Below, one piece after another: positions 50,197 through 58,365 of a DNA stretch of 58,587 nt. Numbering within the stretch: position 1 is the first letter of the stretch; every line of letters starts with the position of its first letter. The DNA is taken from the NCBI GenBank assembly GCA_903828675.1, contig CAIKND010000222.1, positions 1-58,587 on the forward strand, written 5' to 3'. The notes beneath the pieces are model-generated. The model saw nothing but the letters and a program-made list of their open reading frames with translations. It was not told the origin of the DNA and searched no databases. Origin of the DNA: an uncultured Acidobacteriaceae bacterium. GTDB taxonomy: Bacteria; Acidobacteriota; Terriglobia; Terriglobales; Acidobacteriaceae. A program made the translations under genes and the position numbers.

Positions 50197-51201
50197 TCAC
50201 TCTTCGGTGGTGAACGGGCTGCCGTCTTTGGGTTTGAGGAGGGTGGGGTCGCTTTCCGGCGCCAGCTCAGGTGTCAGCTGCTCGCGCGTGCCCGGGTCCT
50301 GGCCCCCGAACGTGTTGAAAACTCTGTACGCGTTGCCGGGCAGAAGATGGTGCTCCTCCAGAGCAAGGCGGACTCGGCGGCGGAACTCGCGCAACGGTTC
50401 ATATTGCTTGGTGGCGACCGTCTTGAAGACCACCGGAAAAATCAACTCGGACCCCTTGATGGCCTCCACGCCCAGGATTTGAGGATCCGCTAGAAACAGC
50501 AGCCGGAACTCCTCGCTGTTGCGTATCTCCATTGCGATCATGCGTAGCAACTGCAGAACTTCGTCGGGGTTGGCCGAGAAGTCCACGCTCACGTTCACGG
50601 TAGCCACCGAAAAACCCACGCTGAGGTTGGCGACGGTCGTGATCTGCGAGTTGGGAATGACATACAATGTGCCGTCGGCGTCGCGAACCGTTGTTTTGCG
50701 CAAGGTCATCGCTTCGACCACCCCTGCCAGCCCGGCAATTCGTACCGTGTCGCCCACATTGAACTGGTCTTCTATGAGGATCAGAATGCCGTTCAGCATG
50801 TCCTTGACGATGTTCTGAGCGGCAAGGCCGATGGCGACTCCGGCAATTCCGGCGGAGGCCAGCAGCGGGCCGAAGTTGATGCCGACAGCGTCAAGGAACT
50901 GCATTCCGGCAATCAGACCGATCATGGCCAGGCCGGTAGTGCGGATGACACCTGCGAGTGTCTTGACCTGTCCGAGGCGCCCAGGACCGGCAGCGTGCTG
51001 CTCGGCCACGCGCGTCATGTGCCGGGTTGCCAGACGCAGTAAACGGCTGAGGATAAATGCGATAGCTGCAACCACTATCAGGTGGGGCAGCTTGCTGTGA
51101 ATGAACTCCTGAGCATCGTCGGCCCACTCGTCCAGTACATGGCCGAGGAACCGGCCTTCAGCAAACCAACTAATTCTTGCAGCAAAATAGACGGGGATCA
51201 T
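50197..51201 (-). CDS. MscS-family mechanosensitive channel
   Basis: Small-conductance mechanosensitive channel protecting against osmotic downshock. Three membrane segments (about 30-150) end in the pore helix 'LLASAGIAGVAIGLAAQNIVKDMLNGILILIEDQFNVGDTV', the conserved glycine/alanine-rich TM3 plus beta-domain start. A cytoplasmic cage follows with 'RDADGTLYVIPNSQI'. The C-terminus has a Pro-rich tail. About 334 residues. ATG 51201 has GAGGAG nine bases upstream and is preferred over ATG 51216, which has none. It converges on the multicopper oxidase gene with a 24-base gap. Confidence 0.93.
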   Translation of the reverse strand: MIPVYFAARISWFAEGRFLGHVLDEWADDAQEFIHSKLPHLIVVAAIAFILSRLLRLATRHMTRVAEQHAAGPGRLGQVKTLAGVIRTTGLAMIGLIAGMQFLDAVGINFGPLLASAGIAGVAIGLAAQNIVKDMLNGILILIEDQFNVGDTVRIAGLAGVVEAMTLRKTTVRDADGTLYVIPNSQITTVANLSVGFSVATVNVSVDFSANPDEVLQLLRMIAMEIRNSEEFRLLFLADPQILGVEAIKGSELIFPVVFKTVATKQYEPLREFRRRVRLALEEHHLLPGNAYRVFNTFGGQDPGTREQLTPELAPESDPTLLKPKDGSPFTTEE

Positions 51202-51300
51202 GCCAAAACTCCTCATTCTAGACTAGACTGTGCGCAGGAATAGCCGGAAACTCCCGGCAGCCCTCCCCGGCACATTCCTGAAACGATGTGGAGGTCATCC

Positions 51301-51699
51301 ATGAAAGTGCCTCGCAAGAACATAAAGAAGTTTGTGAACCTGTCGCGAGCCAGGGCGAGCCAGCTCTGCGTTTTTGTGACCCTGGCCTGTGTGGCGCTTG
51401 TAGCGGGCGCGGGAATTCTGCACAGCCAGGTGCAATCAGAGCCATCGCCGGCACCTGCGAACTCCTCTCCTCCGGCCAGTACGCAGGCGCTGGTTCCGAC
51501 GGGGCAGGGGCAGCCACAGGTAAACGAAGCACCTGCCGCGCCGAAGAGCCAAATAGCAGAAGATAGCGCAAACCTTCTCAACCTGGCTAGCGGTTTGAAA
51601 GCTGAGGTGGACAAGACCAGCAGGGACACACTCTCGATTCTGGTGATTAAGAAGGCCAATGAGATTGAGCAACTGGCCCACAGAATGAGGACGAAATGA
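51301..51699 (+). CDS. Small exported protein, 'EIEQLAHR' family member 1
   Basis: 132 residues. The basic N-terminus and hydrophobic segment (about 17-40) make a signal anchor or signal peptide; a Pro/Ser/Ala-rich linker follows. The C-terminal helix contains 'ANLLNLASGLKAEVDKTSRDTLSILVIKKANEIEQLAHRMRTK'. The neighbour at 51740 has a matching C-terminal region, so the two are probably ancient duplicates. GGAGG lies 5 bases before ATG 51301. No known function. Confidence 0.72.
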   Translation: MKVPRKNIKKFVNLSRARASQLCVFVTLACVALVAGAGILHSQVQSEPSPAPANSSPPASTQALVPTGQGQPQVNEAPAAPKSQIAEDSANLLNLASGLKAEVDKTSRDTLSILVIKKANEIEQLAHRMRTK

Positions 51700-51739
51700 A
51701 GACTCTATTGCAGTCGGATAGCAAGCTTGGGGTGTGCAG

Positions 51740-52219
51740 ATGAACAAGTCTCTGTTTGGGTTCCTTCGCCGTTCGGCAGGTCTGGCGAGTGCTGCGGCCT
51801 GCCTGGTGCTTTTGATGCCGGTTCTACCCAGCCTCGCACAGTTTCCGAATCCCGCTGAGCCGGCGCCGGTGACCGCAGAGAAGCGTGAGATGCGACGGGC
51901 GGTCTCTGATCTGGATCAGGTGTTTCCCGCAGGGGACAGCGACCCAGCTATCAGCGAATTACGAATGCGCCAACTGAATGCGGCGCTACACAAGTCGATG
52001 GTTGCCGACACGGATAAGCTTGTGAAGTTGGCTATCGAATTGAATGCCGAGATCGCGAGCACGAATCCGAGCTCCCTGACTTCGGAGCAGCTCCGCAAGG
52101 TTGCTGAAATTGAAAAGCTCGCTCGTAGCGTAAAAGACAAGATGAAGACAACCGTGCAAGGCACGCCAGTCTATCTTGACGCTACGCCTCTGCCTCCTCC
52201 GTCTTCGCGACGCCGTTGA
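51740..52219 (+). CDS. Small exported protein, 'EIEKLARS' family member 2
   Basis: 159 residues with a signal peptide (1-31, cleavage near SLAQF). The C-terminal region 'DKLVKLAIELNAEIASTNPSSLTSEQLRKVAEIEKLARSVKDKMK' aligns with member 1 at 'NLLNLASGLKAEVDKT...ANEIEQLAHRMRTK'. It is helical and probably forms a coiled coil or helical hairpin. It follows member 1 by 40 bases in the same direction, probably one transcript. No known function; possible envelope-stress or division-related adaptor, but that is a guess. Confidence 0.75.
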   Translation: MNKSLFGFLRRSAGLASAAACLVLLMPVLPSLAQFPNPAEPAPVTAEKREMRRAVSDLDQVFPAGDSDPAISELRMRQLNAALHKSMVADTDKLVKLAIELNAEIASTNPSSLTSEQLRKVAEIEKLARSVKDKMKTTVQGTPVYLDATPLPPPSSRRR

Positions 52220-52329
52220 GGGTGCCAGTGTGGCGGGCCGTTGCCTGGGCGTCCTGAGTACGCCGGATTGGTACAATCAGGCCAGGATCGAGAGTTTTCT
52301 AGAGATTCGGTTCTTCGAGAGGGACGGGA

Positions 52330-54549
52330 ATGGAACTGGCAGTTTCCAGTGCTCGCCTATCAGAGGCAGTTAGCGTCACGGGTGGGTTGAGCGCTCAGAA
52401 GTTGATTGAAATCTACCGGTTGATGTATCTTTCCCGCCGCGTGGACGACCGCGAGATTCTTCTTAAGCGGCAGCAGAAGATCTATTTTCAAATTTCGGGG
52501 GCGGGGCATGAGGCGCTGCAGGTAGGCGCGGGATTGGCTTTGCGTCCGGGCTACGACTGGATTTTCCCTTACTATCGCGACCGGGCGCTTTGCCTGGCGC
52601 TGGGTTTCACTCCCGATGAAATGATGCTGCAGGCGGTGGGCGCGGCCACTGATCCGGCCAGCGGAGGCCGGCAGATGCCGACGCACTGGAGCAGCCGGTC
52701 GCTGAACATTGTGAGCACCTCGTCCTCAACGACGACGCAGCTTCTTCATGCCGTGGGTTGCGCTGAGGCAGGCCGGTACTTCAGCCACCATCCCGAGGCG
52801 GCAGCTAGGCAGGCGCAAACCGTGCCCGCAGGCGACTACCGCGCATTCCGCGACGTAACATTTCACGGGGATGAAGTGGTTCTCACCTGTCTGGGCGAGG
52901 GTTCCACCTCCCAAGGCGAGTTCTGGGAAGCCTTGAATACGGCATCGAATCAGAAGCTGCCGGTGATCTTCTGCGTGGAAGACAACGGCTACGCGATCAG
53001 CGTGCCGGTGGAAGTGAATACGCCGGGCGGCAACATTTCAAAACTGGTGGCGAACTTCCCCAACTTCTTTTTTGCGGAGATCGACGGCACTGATCCGGAA
53101 GTTTGCCTGAAGACGTTTCAGGAGGCGGCGAAGCATTGCAGAGCCGGCCTGGGCCCAGCGTTTGTGCACGGCCACTGCATGAGAGCTTATTCCCACTCGC
53201 TCTCGGACGACGACAAGCTCTACCGGTCGGCGGCAGAGCGGGAGGCCGATGGGCTGCGCGATCCGATCGCAAAGATGCAGATGCGCCTGTTGCGCGAGGG
53301 CATTCTCACCGAAGCTCAAATCAACGAACTGGAGCAGTCGCAGGACCGGTTGGCCGCAGAGGCCGCTGACCGTGCATTGGAAGCGCCATTGCCGAAGGTT
53401 TCGGGAATCACCGAGCATGTTTACTCAGAAGACGTGGACCCATGCGGCGCTGCGTTCGATCATGAACGCGCGGAAGCGCCGGGCGCGGCCGGCGGAGGCA
53501 AGGCCGGAGGCGCCAAAGGCAGCGGTCCGCGCACCATGGCCGATCTGATCAACGCCTGCCTGCACGATGAGATGCGCCGCGACCAGCGCATTGTGGTCTA
53601 CGGCGAAGACGTGGCCGACGCCAGCCGCGTTGAGGCGCTTGCCGAGGTTAAAGGCAAAGGCGGCGTCTTCAAGCTGACCGCCGGGCTGCAAACCGAGTTT
53701 GGCTCAGAGCGGGTTTTCAACTCGCCGCTGGCTGAAGCCAATATCGTGGGCCGCGCTATCGGCTACGCCACGCGCGGGATGAAGCCGGTGGTCGAGATTC
53801 AATTCTTCGACTACATCTGGCCGGCCATGCACCAGATCCGTAACGAACTGGCGCTGATGCGCTGGCGCTCGAATGGCGCATGGGCGTCACCGATTGTGCT
53901 GCGCGTGCCTATCGGCGGCTATCTGACCGGCGGTTCCATCTACCACTCGCAGTCGGGCGAGAGCATTTTTACGCACATCCCTGGGCTGCGCGTGGTTCTT
54001 CCGTCGAACGCTCTTGACGCCATGGGATTGCTGCGTACGGCGATCCGCTGCGACGATCCGGTGCTGTTCCTGGAACACAAAAGACTCTACCGCGAGACGT
54101 ATGGCCGCGCACCCTATCCTGGCCCGGAGTTCGCTATTCCGTTTGGGAAGGCGAAGATCGTCAGGCCGGGAACGCACATGACGCTGGTGACTTACGGCGC
54201 TGTGGTGCCGCGTGCCTTGCAGGCGGCGGAGAAGGCGCAGCGCGACCACGGCATCGACGTGGAAATCATCGATCTGCGCACCCTAAGCCCTTACGACTGG
54301 GAGGCGATTGCCACCTCGGTACGCAAGACCAGCAGGGTGATTGTGGCCCACGAGGACATGCTGAGTTGGGGTTACGGAGCCGAGATTGCGGCTCGCATCG
54401 CCGACGAGCTTTTTGAGGAACTCGACGCGCCGGTGAAACGGGTTGGATCGATGGACACCTTTGTCGCCTATCAGCCGCTGCTGGAGGACGCCATTCTTCC
54501 CCAACCGGAGACCATTCTCGAGACGATTGTTGGCCTCAAGGCGTATTAG
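52330..54549 (+). CDS. Fused E1 alpha-beta subunit of a 2-oxoacid dehydrogenase complex
   Basis: Thiamine-diphosphate enzyme that decarboxylates a 2-oxoacid (branched-chain oxoacids or pyruvate) for transfer to a lipoyl E2. Residues ~20-365 are the alpha chain, with 'ISGAGHEALQVGAGLALRPG', 'YYRDRALCLALG' and the ThDP motif GEGSTSQGEFWEALN...VEDNGYAIS (here GEG for the usual GDG). A Gly/Ala/Lys-rich linker at about 375-400 joins the beta chain: 'VVYGEDVADASRVEALAEVKGKGGVFKLTAGLQTEFG', 'SPLAEANIVGRAIGYATRGMKPVVEIQFFDYIWPA', 'PSNALDAMGLLRTAIR' and 'EIIDLRTLSPYDWEAI'. Total 739 residues. No E2 or E3 gene is in the window. Confidence 0.93.
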   Translation: MELAVSSARLSEAVSVTGGLSAQKLIEIYRLMYLSRRVDDREILLKRQQKIYFQISGAGHEALQVGAGLALRPGYDWIFPYYRDRALCLALGFTPDEMMLQAVGAATDPASGGRQMPTHWSSRSLNIVSTSSSTTTQLLHAVGCAEAGRYFSHHPEAAARQAQTVPAGDYRAFRDVTFHGDEVVLTCLGEGSTSQGEFWEALNTASNQKLPVIFCVEDNGYAISVPVEVNTPGGNISKLVANFPNFFFAEIDGTDPEVCLKTFQEAAKHCRAGLGPAFVHGHCMRAYSHSLSDDDKLYRSAAEREADGLRDPIAKMQMRLLREGILTEAQINELEQSQDRLAAEAADRALEAPLPKVSGITEHVYSEDVDPCGAAFDHERAEAPGAAGGGKAGGAKGSGPRTMADLINACLHDEMRRDQRIVVYGEDVADASRVEALAEVKGKGGVFKLTAGLQTEFGSERVFNSPLAEANIVGRAIGYATRGMKPVVEIQFFDYIWPAMHQIRNELALMRWRSNGAWASPIVLRVPIGGYLTGGSIYHSQSGESIFTHIPGLRVVLPSNALDAMGLLRTAIRCDDPVLFLEHKRLYRETYGRAPYPGPEFAIPFGKAKIVRPGTHMTLVTYGAVVPRALQAAEKAQRDHGIDVEIIDLRTLSPYDWEAIATSVRKTSRVIVAHEDMLSWGYGAEIAARIADELFEELDAPVKRVGSMDTFVAYQPLLEDAILPQPETILETIVGLKAY

Positions 54550-54738
54550 CGGTGGTTCCGGCGTGTTTTGGCCTGGAACGAAGCTTCCGAATCGTCAAAA
54601 AATCAGGGCAGAACCGACCGAGACCGAGCGGCCGTAGACTCGTTTGATCATGGGAAGTAGCCTGGATTGGGCGAATATTTGCTTATGCGGTTTATTATCA
54701 ATGAGTTACCATGACGTAACTATAAAGTAACACTCTGC

Positions 54739-54881
54739 GGGAGGGGGGGTGGGTAGGGAGGGTAGGGAGGGGGGTGGGGCCTCTGGCCGGTATGCGCCTC
54801 CGCATCTTTCCAGAGACGACGATTTGAGTTGAGGAACTCCATATAAAGATTGTGCGCCTTTGTGTGGTAATTATCTGCAGC
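54739..54881 (-). repeat. 143-base G-quadruplex-prone repeat, right copy (inverted)
   Basis: Reverse-complement partner of 47039-47181, with about 93% identity over 143 bases and no gaps. On the plus strand it starts with the G-rich tract (runs of three to seven G between 54739 and 54779). A minus-strand open frame of 63 codons crosses it and reads 'HPPPYPPYPPPLP' in the tract. The two copies differ mainly by codon-changing substitutions in that frame, so it is not under coding selection. Confidence 0.9.
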
Positions 54882-55088
54882 CAGGGTGGAAGCTAAGTTA
54901 TTTAAATTCATAAACTTGAAAATTTGTCACATTTTTGTCATTTTCGGGCGCGGCGCCGGCCTATGCATGACTGTAAACGGCACTGAAATCGTCTGCGGAC
55001 CTTTGCCGGGCGCTCAGGTGGTTCCTTTTCCAATCTCCGAGCGCAAGAATAGGAGGTCCAAAGGCGTTCCCAAGCCTAGGAGTGCATC
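54882..55088. other. Gene-free stretch
   Basis: Together with 54550-54738 and the repeat, this is the gap after the E1 gene. Neither side shows a gene or RNA that I can support. A GTTAC-N6-GTAAC inverted repeat lies near 54705-54721. Confidence 0.35.
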
Positions 55089-55244
55089 ATGTCCGGTTTG
55101 GCGGTCGTTCCCTTAGGGCCAAGAGTACCGGAAAGCAGTCGAGAAGCCGACATTTCAGAATCGATCCTGGCGAGAACCTATAGGCCACAGAATGTAGAAG
55201 CATTATATCGTTTAGCGTTGAGCTTCCAGGGTTGTGACACCTGA
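55089..55244 (+). CDS. Possible 51-residue ORF with good ribosome-binding site
   Basis: ATG 55089 is preceded by AGGAG at six bases, an ideal Shine-Dalgarno. The frame encodes 51 residues beginning MSGLAVVPLGPRVPESSREA and ending 'LYRLALSFQGCDT'. The C-terminal half reads like an amphipathic helix. I recognise no family. It could be a real small protein or chance; its reading frame ends 46 bases before the stop of the convergent GGDEF-EAL gene. Confidence 0.35.
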   Translation: MSGLAVVPLGPRVPESSREADISESILARTYRPQNVEALYRLALSFQGCDT

Positions 55245-55289
55245 TTCAGTTGAGAGTCGAGTTTGTTGGCCAGCGTGCGAGCTCAACTC

Positions 55290-57233
55290 TCAACTGTTTC
55301 CCAAAGCGAAACCCCGCAACCACTGCTCGAACTCTTCCAAGGGCAGTGCAGGGCTGAAGAGATAACCCTGATATGAATGGCAGCCAAGGCTTGCGAGGAG
55401 ACTTCGTTCTTCGGATGTTTCAACACCCTCGGCCATTACCGAAAGACCCATAGCATTGCCCAGACAGATGGCGGTTTGCGCGATGGTGCTGCTAGTCACG
55501 TCCGTGAGCATGTCCCGAACGAAGGCTCGGTCAATTTTCAACTGGTCCAGAGGGAGTCTCTTCAGGTAAGCCAGGGAGGAATAGCCAGTGCCGAAGTCGT
55601 CCAGGGAAAAGCTCAATCCATGGACTTTGAGATCTGCCATCTTGCCGATGACTTCTTCGATGTTCTCCAACAACATGCTCTCGGTGAGTTCCAACTTAAG
55701 ATTACGAGGATTGGCCCCGGCGCGGTTGACCGCGTCCAACACCTGTTGGACAAAATCCGGCTGACGTAACTGGCGGGCGCTGATGTTCACAGCGACGGTC
55801 ATATCCGAAGTTCGATCAGACTGTGCCCAAGCCGCGATCTGCTTGCAGGCCGTCTCCAGCACCCAGGTTCCCAAAGGTACAATCAGCCCTGTCTCCTCGG
55901 CCATCGATATAAATTCAGCTGGAGCCAAGGTGCCCCGGGTGGCGTGGTTCCAACGGATCAGGGCCTCGACGCCAACCACGTTACCGGCTTCTATTTGGGG
56001 TTGGTAGTGGAGCACGAACTGTTTGGTCCCTATCGCCTGGCGCAGATCCTCTTCAAGCGCAGCGCGAGCCATGATAGCCTCCTGCAAGGCAGGAGCAAAG
56101 AAGTGGATACCGTTCCGGCCTTTCGCTTTGGCGTGATACATGGCAATATCGGCCTGCTGCAGCACATTGTCGATTGAGTCCCTTTGGCCTCCGAAGACAA
56201 CGATACCGATGCTGGCAGTGCAAATGCACTCACGTCCATTGAGTCGGCAGGATTGAGAAACGATAGCCAGGATCTTCTCGGCGACGATTTTCGCCCGATT
56301 CGCGGCCTTCTCCTGGCTTTCACTGAGCCCTTCAAGAATGACAACGAATTCGTCTCCTCCCAATCGCGCCACTGTGTCAACATCGCGGACGCAGCTGGAA
56401 AGACGACAACCTGTTGTCTGGAGCAAGATGTCGCCGGCGTCATGTCCAAGTGTGTCGTTCACCCGCTTGAAGTCATCCAGGTCAATGAAAAGCAGCGCGC
56501 TCTTTAGATTACTTCTGGTGGAAGTTACCATCACTTGGCGTAATCGTTCAGATAACAGGCGACGGTTGGGCAGTTTGGTGAGCGGGTCATGCAGGGCAGC
56601 CAACTCAGCTGCTTCTTTGGCGGCGATTAGACTCTCCTGTGCTGTTGAAAGATCGGCGTTCGCATTCAGAATCTCAGTTTGCGCCTTCTTGATTTCGGTG
56701 ATATCCACGAAACTCTCCACCAAGACTCTATGGCCATCGTTTACCAATTGAACTACGCTTTTGAGTACCGGCAACCGCCTCCCGTCCTTGGTCAAAACCA
56801 CTCTTTCGGATTGGTCGATGGTCTGTCCGAAGTCAAGGATGGGGCATGCGCGATCCCCAGCCGGACAGACCACATTGTTGCACCGGTAACCGACTATTTG
56901 ATCCTTCTTTGCACCGATTAACTTCTGCGCGTGTGGGTTGAGATCGAGGACAAGGCGTGTCTCGGCATCCACCACGAAAATACCAACGGGAACGGTCTCG
57001 AACAGCGTTTGCAGGTATAACGTTTTCTCCTGGAGTTCAGCCTTAGTTCTTTCCAGCTCCGAAAGAAGCTCGGCGGCTTGCGAATTGGTGTCTGCCACCC
57101 CATCGGCTTGCTGGTTGAATTGCTGGTTCGCAACTGGCAGGACCTGTACCTGAACTGGGACACTGGGGTTACAGCCAAGATCCCCTGATGAGTCACGGGT
57201 GGATCCGTTGCATCGTTCTCCCACGCTGATCAT
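55290..57233 (-). CDS. PAS-GGDEF-EAL cyclic-di-GMP protein with Cys-rich PAS
   Basis: Putative bifunctional c-di-GMP enzyme without membrane segments. A coiled coil (about 50-75, 'AAELLSELERTKAELQEKTLYLQTLFETVP') leads to a PAS domain (about 72-185) with an unusual cysteine set in 'GYRCNNVVCPAGDRACPILDFGQ'. Then GGDEF (about 215-385, intact LGGDEFVVIL) and EAL (about 400-645, 'GVEALIRWNHATRG' and 'DDFGTGYSSLAYLKRLPLDQLKID'). Both catalytic motifs look complete. ATG 57233 has GAGGAC about ten bases upstream; a TTG at 57284 in the same frame would add 17 residues. The first ~45 residues look non-homologous to other PAS-GGDEF proteins. Confidence 0.9.
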   Translation of the reverse strand: MISVGERCNGSTRDSSGDLGCNPSVPVQVQVLPVANQQFNQQADGVADTNSQAAELLSELERTKAELQEKTLYLQTLFETVPVGIFVVDAETRLVLDLNPHAQKLIGAKKDQIVGYRCNNVVCPAGDRACPILDFGQTIDQSERVVLTKDGRRLPVLKSVVQLVNDGHRVLVESFVDITEIKKAQTEILNANADLSTAQESLIAAKEAAELAALHDPLTKLPNRRLLSERLRQVMVTSTRSNLKSALLFIDLDDFKRVNDTLGHDAGDILLQTTGCRLSSCVRDVDTVARLGGDEFVVILEGLSESQEKAANRAKIVAEKILAIVSQSCRLNGRECICTASIGIVVFGGQRDSIDNVLQQADIAMYHAKAKGRNGIHFFAPALQEAIMARAALEEDLRQAIGTKQFVLHYQPQIEAGNVVGVEALIRWNHATRGTLAPAEFISMAEETGLIVPLGTWVLETACKQIAAWAQSDRTSDMTVAVNISARQLRQPDFVQQVLDAVNRAGANPRNLKLELTESMLLENIEEVIGKMADLKVHGLSFSLDDFGTGYSSLAYLKRLPLDQLKIDRAFVRDMLTDVTSSTIAQTAICLGNAMGLSVMAEGVETSEERSLLASLGCHSYQGYLFSPALPLEEFEQWLRGFALGNS

Positions 57234-57284
57234 GTAATGTACAGTCCTCGTCTCTTTGTCAACGTTACGGCAAGTATCGGCCAA

Positions 57285-57763
57285 TTAGGCACCGAAGGAA
57301 CCTCTGCGCAGATGCGCTGGCGCTAGCCGACGCCCCGCTTTGCCTAAGCCTACCCAAAATCGATTCAACCTGAGATAGCTGCAAACTTCAAACGTCTCTT
57401 GGCTTTTCTATCGGCGAAACTTCACCTTAGGAATAGGAATTCGACCTAGACTCGGGGGAAAGCCGAGATTCATGTAACTCTCCAATGAACTGTTTCGGTC
57501 TCCTATGTCATGGATACGCCAATTAGACTAAGTTGAGGCCGGTAGTCTGGATCCGTACCGGCAAACGCCGTAGTGTCTAGGTTTCTGGTGTCCCCGGTTG
57601 GTCAGCTGTTCGTAAGTCATTACTCAATAAATAGACTTAGAATCTGCCCAAGAAGTCCTGGCGGGAAGGATCGGCATTTTGCACGAGCGTGATCAGAAGT
57701 GCAGGTGTTTCAGGTTCGGTAAGGCCCGTGAGGGGCTGAAGAGGCCGCGGAAGAGGGCGTGAT
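57285..57763. other. Gene-free region
   Basis: No credible gene, RNA or palindrome seen. The minus-strand frame at 57637-57876 ('FPQPVQPLLYLDQDIDSKS') is made of the dispersed repeat that follows. Confidence 0.4.
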
Positions 57764-57800
57764 TTTGAGTCGATGTCCTGATCGAGATACAGCAGGGGCT
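57764..57800 (-). repeat. 37-base dispersed repeat, right copy (inverted)
   Basis: Reverse complement of 46604-46640 with three differences over 37 bases by hand alignment. Confidence 0.75.
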
Positions 57801-57860
57801 GAACAGGCTGCGGAAAAAAGGGCTGAATTTGAGAAGGGAAGCCCGGAAAACATCCCTCAG

Positions 57861-58005
57861 GGGCTAAAGCCCTCATGTATTTTCAATCACTTTCGGCACG
57901 GCTGAAGCCGTGCCCTTTCAAAACAGTGCCTTGATAGGAGCTTCCCGCAGCCTGTGAAGCCCGGGTTTATTTTCAGCGGTTAGAGGCCCGACTGAAGTCG
58001 TGCCC
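57861..58005. repeat. Cluster of three short palindromes
   Basis: GGGCT-AA-AGCCC at 57861-57872, GGCACGGCT-GA-AGCCGTGCC at 57895-57914 (perfect 9-bp stem) and a related GGCCCGACT-GA-AGTCGTGCC at 57986-58005. The third pairs less well and resembles the inverse of GGCACGACTTTAGTCGGGCC at 46555-46574. These belong to the same repeat set as the gap at 46.2-47.5 kb. Confidence 0.7.
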
Positions 58006-58063
58006 TAAAAAGAAACAAGATCGTACGTTGTTGAAAATACGTTGGGGCATCATCGTTCTAGCG

Positions 58064-58110
58064 ATCCCACCCTAGCGGCAAAAAACAAAGACGTCGCAAG
58101 GATGGGGCAC
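58064..58110 (-). repeat. Dispersed hairpin repeat, copy 6 (inverted)
   Basis: On the minus strand the arms read GTGCCCCATCC ... GGGTGGGAT. The inner arms closely resemble copy 2 (4659-4704). It is the only copy outside coding sequence in the minus orientation. The remaining bases to the window end hold one more hairpin and no gene. Confidence 0.8.
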
Positions 58111-58334
58111 CCGGAGTTTCATCCATCCGGGGGTCGGCAACGCCGGTGGACGGCTGTTACAAAGCTCGCCAGCGGGCTTCGAACATGGAGTTTTTCAGCA
58201 GCCTTTGAAGTCCTTGGGCTGCATCTGGAGCGCCTGCGCGTAAAGGTGTAGGTGAGCTGAGCGCCGGGGGGGCGCTTCTGATACAGCCCAAGGAAATTTT
58301 GGGAGCAATCCTTTTTGGCTGAAGATCTTGAGCG

Positions 58335-58365
58335 TTCCCAGGTCTCACAATCGAGACCCTGGGAA
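58335..58365. repeat. CCCAGGTCTC hairpin, copy B
   Basis: TTCCCAGGTCTC against GAGACCCTGGGAA with one bulged C and a 6-base loop. It shares the CCCAGGTCTC core with the hairpin after rocD (34589-34620). Confidence 0.7.

Noticed and set aside
57130..57230. N-terminus of the second GGDEF-EAL frame looks like a translated tRNA (RCNGSTRDSSG...NPSVPVQ)
   Set aside because: I could not fold the DNA into a cloverleaf and found no GTTCGA T-loop; not called as tRNA.
57637..57876. 79-codon minus-strand frame with FPQPVQPLL
   Set aside because: Made of the dispersed repeat also seen at 46.6 kb; similar peptides arise wherever the repeat occurs.
58042..58251. 69-codon frame with NKDVARMGHP
   Set aside because: Translation of hairpin copy 6.
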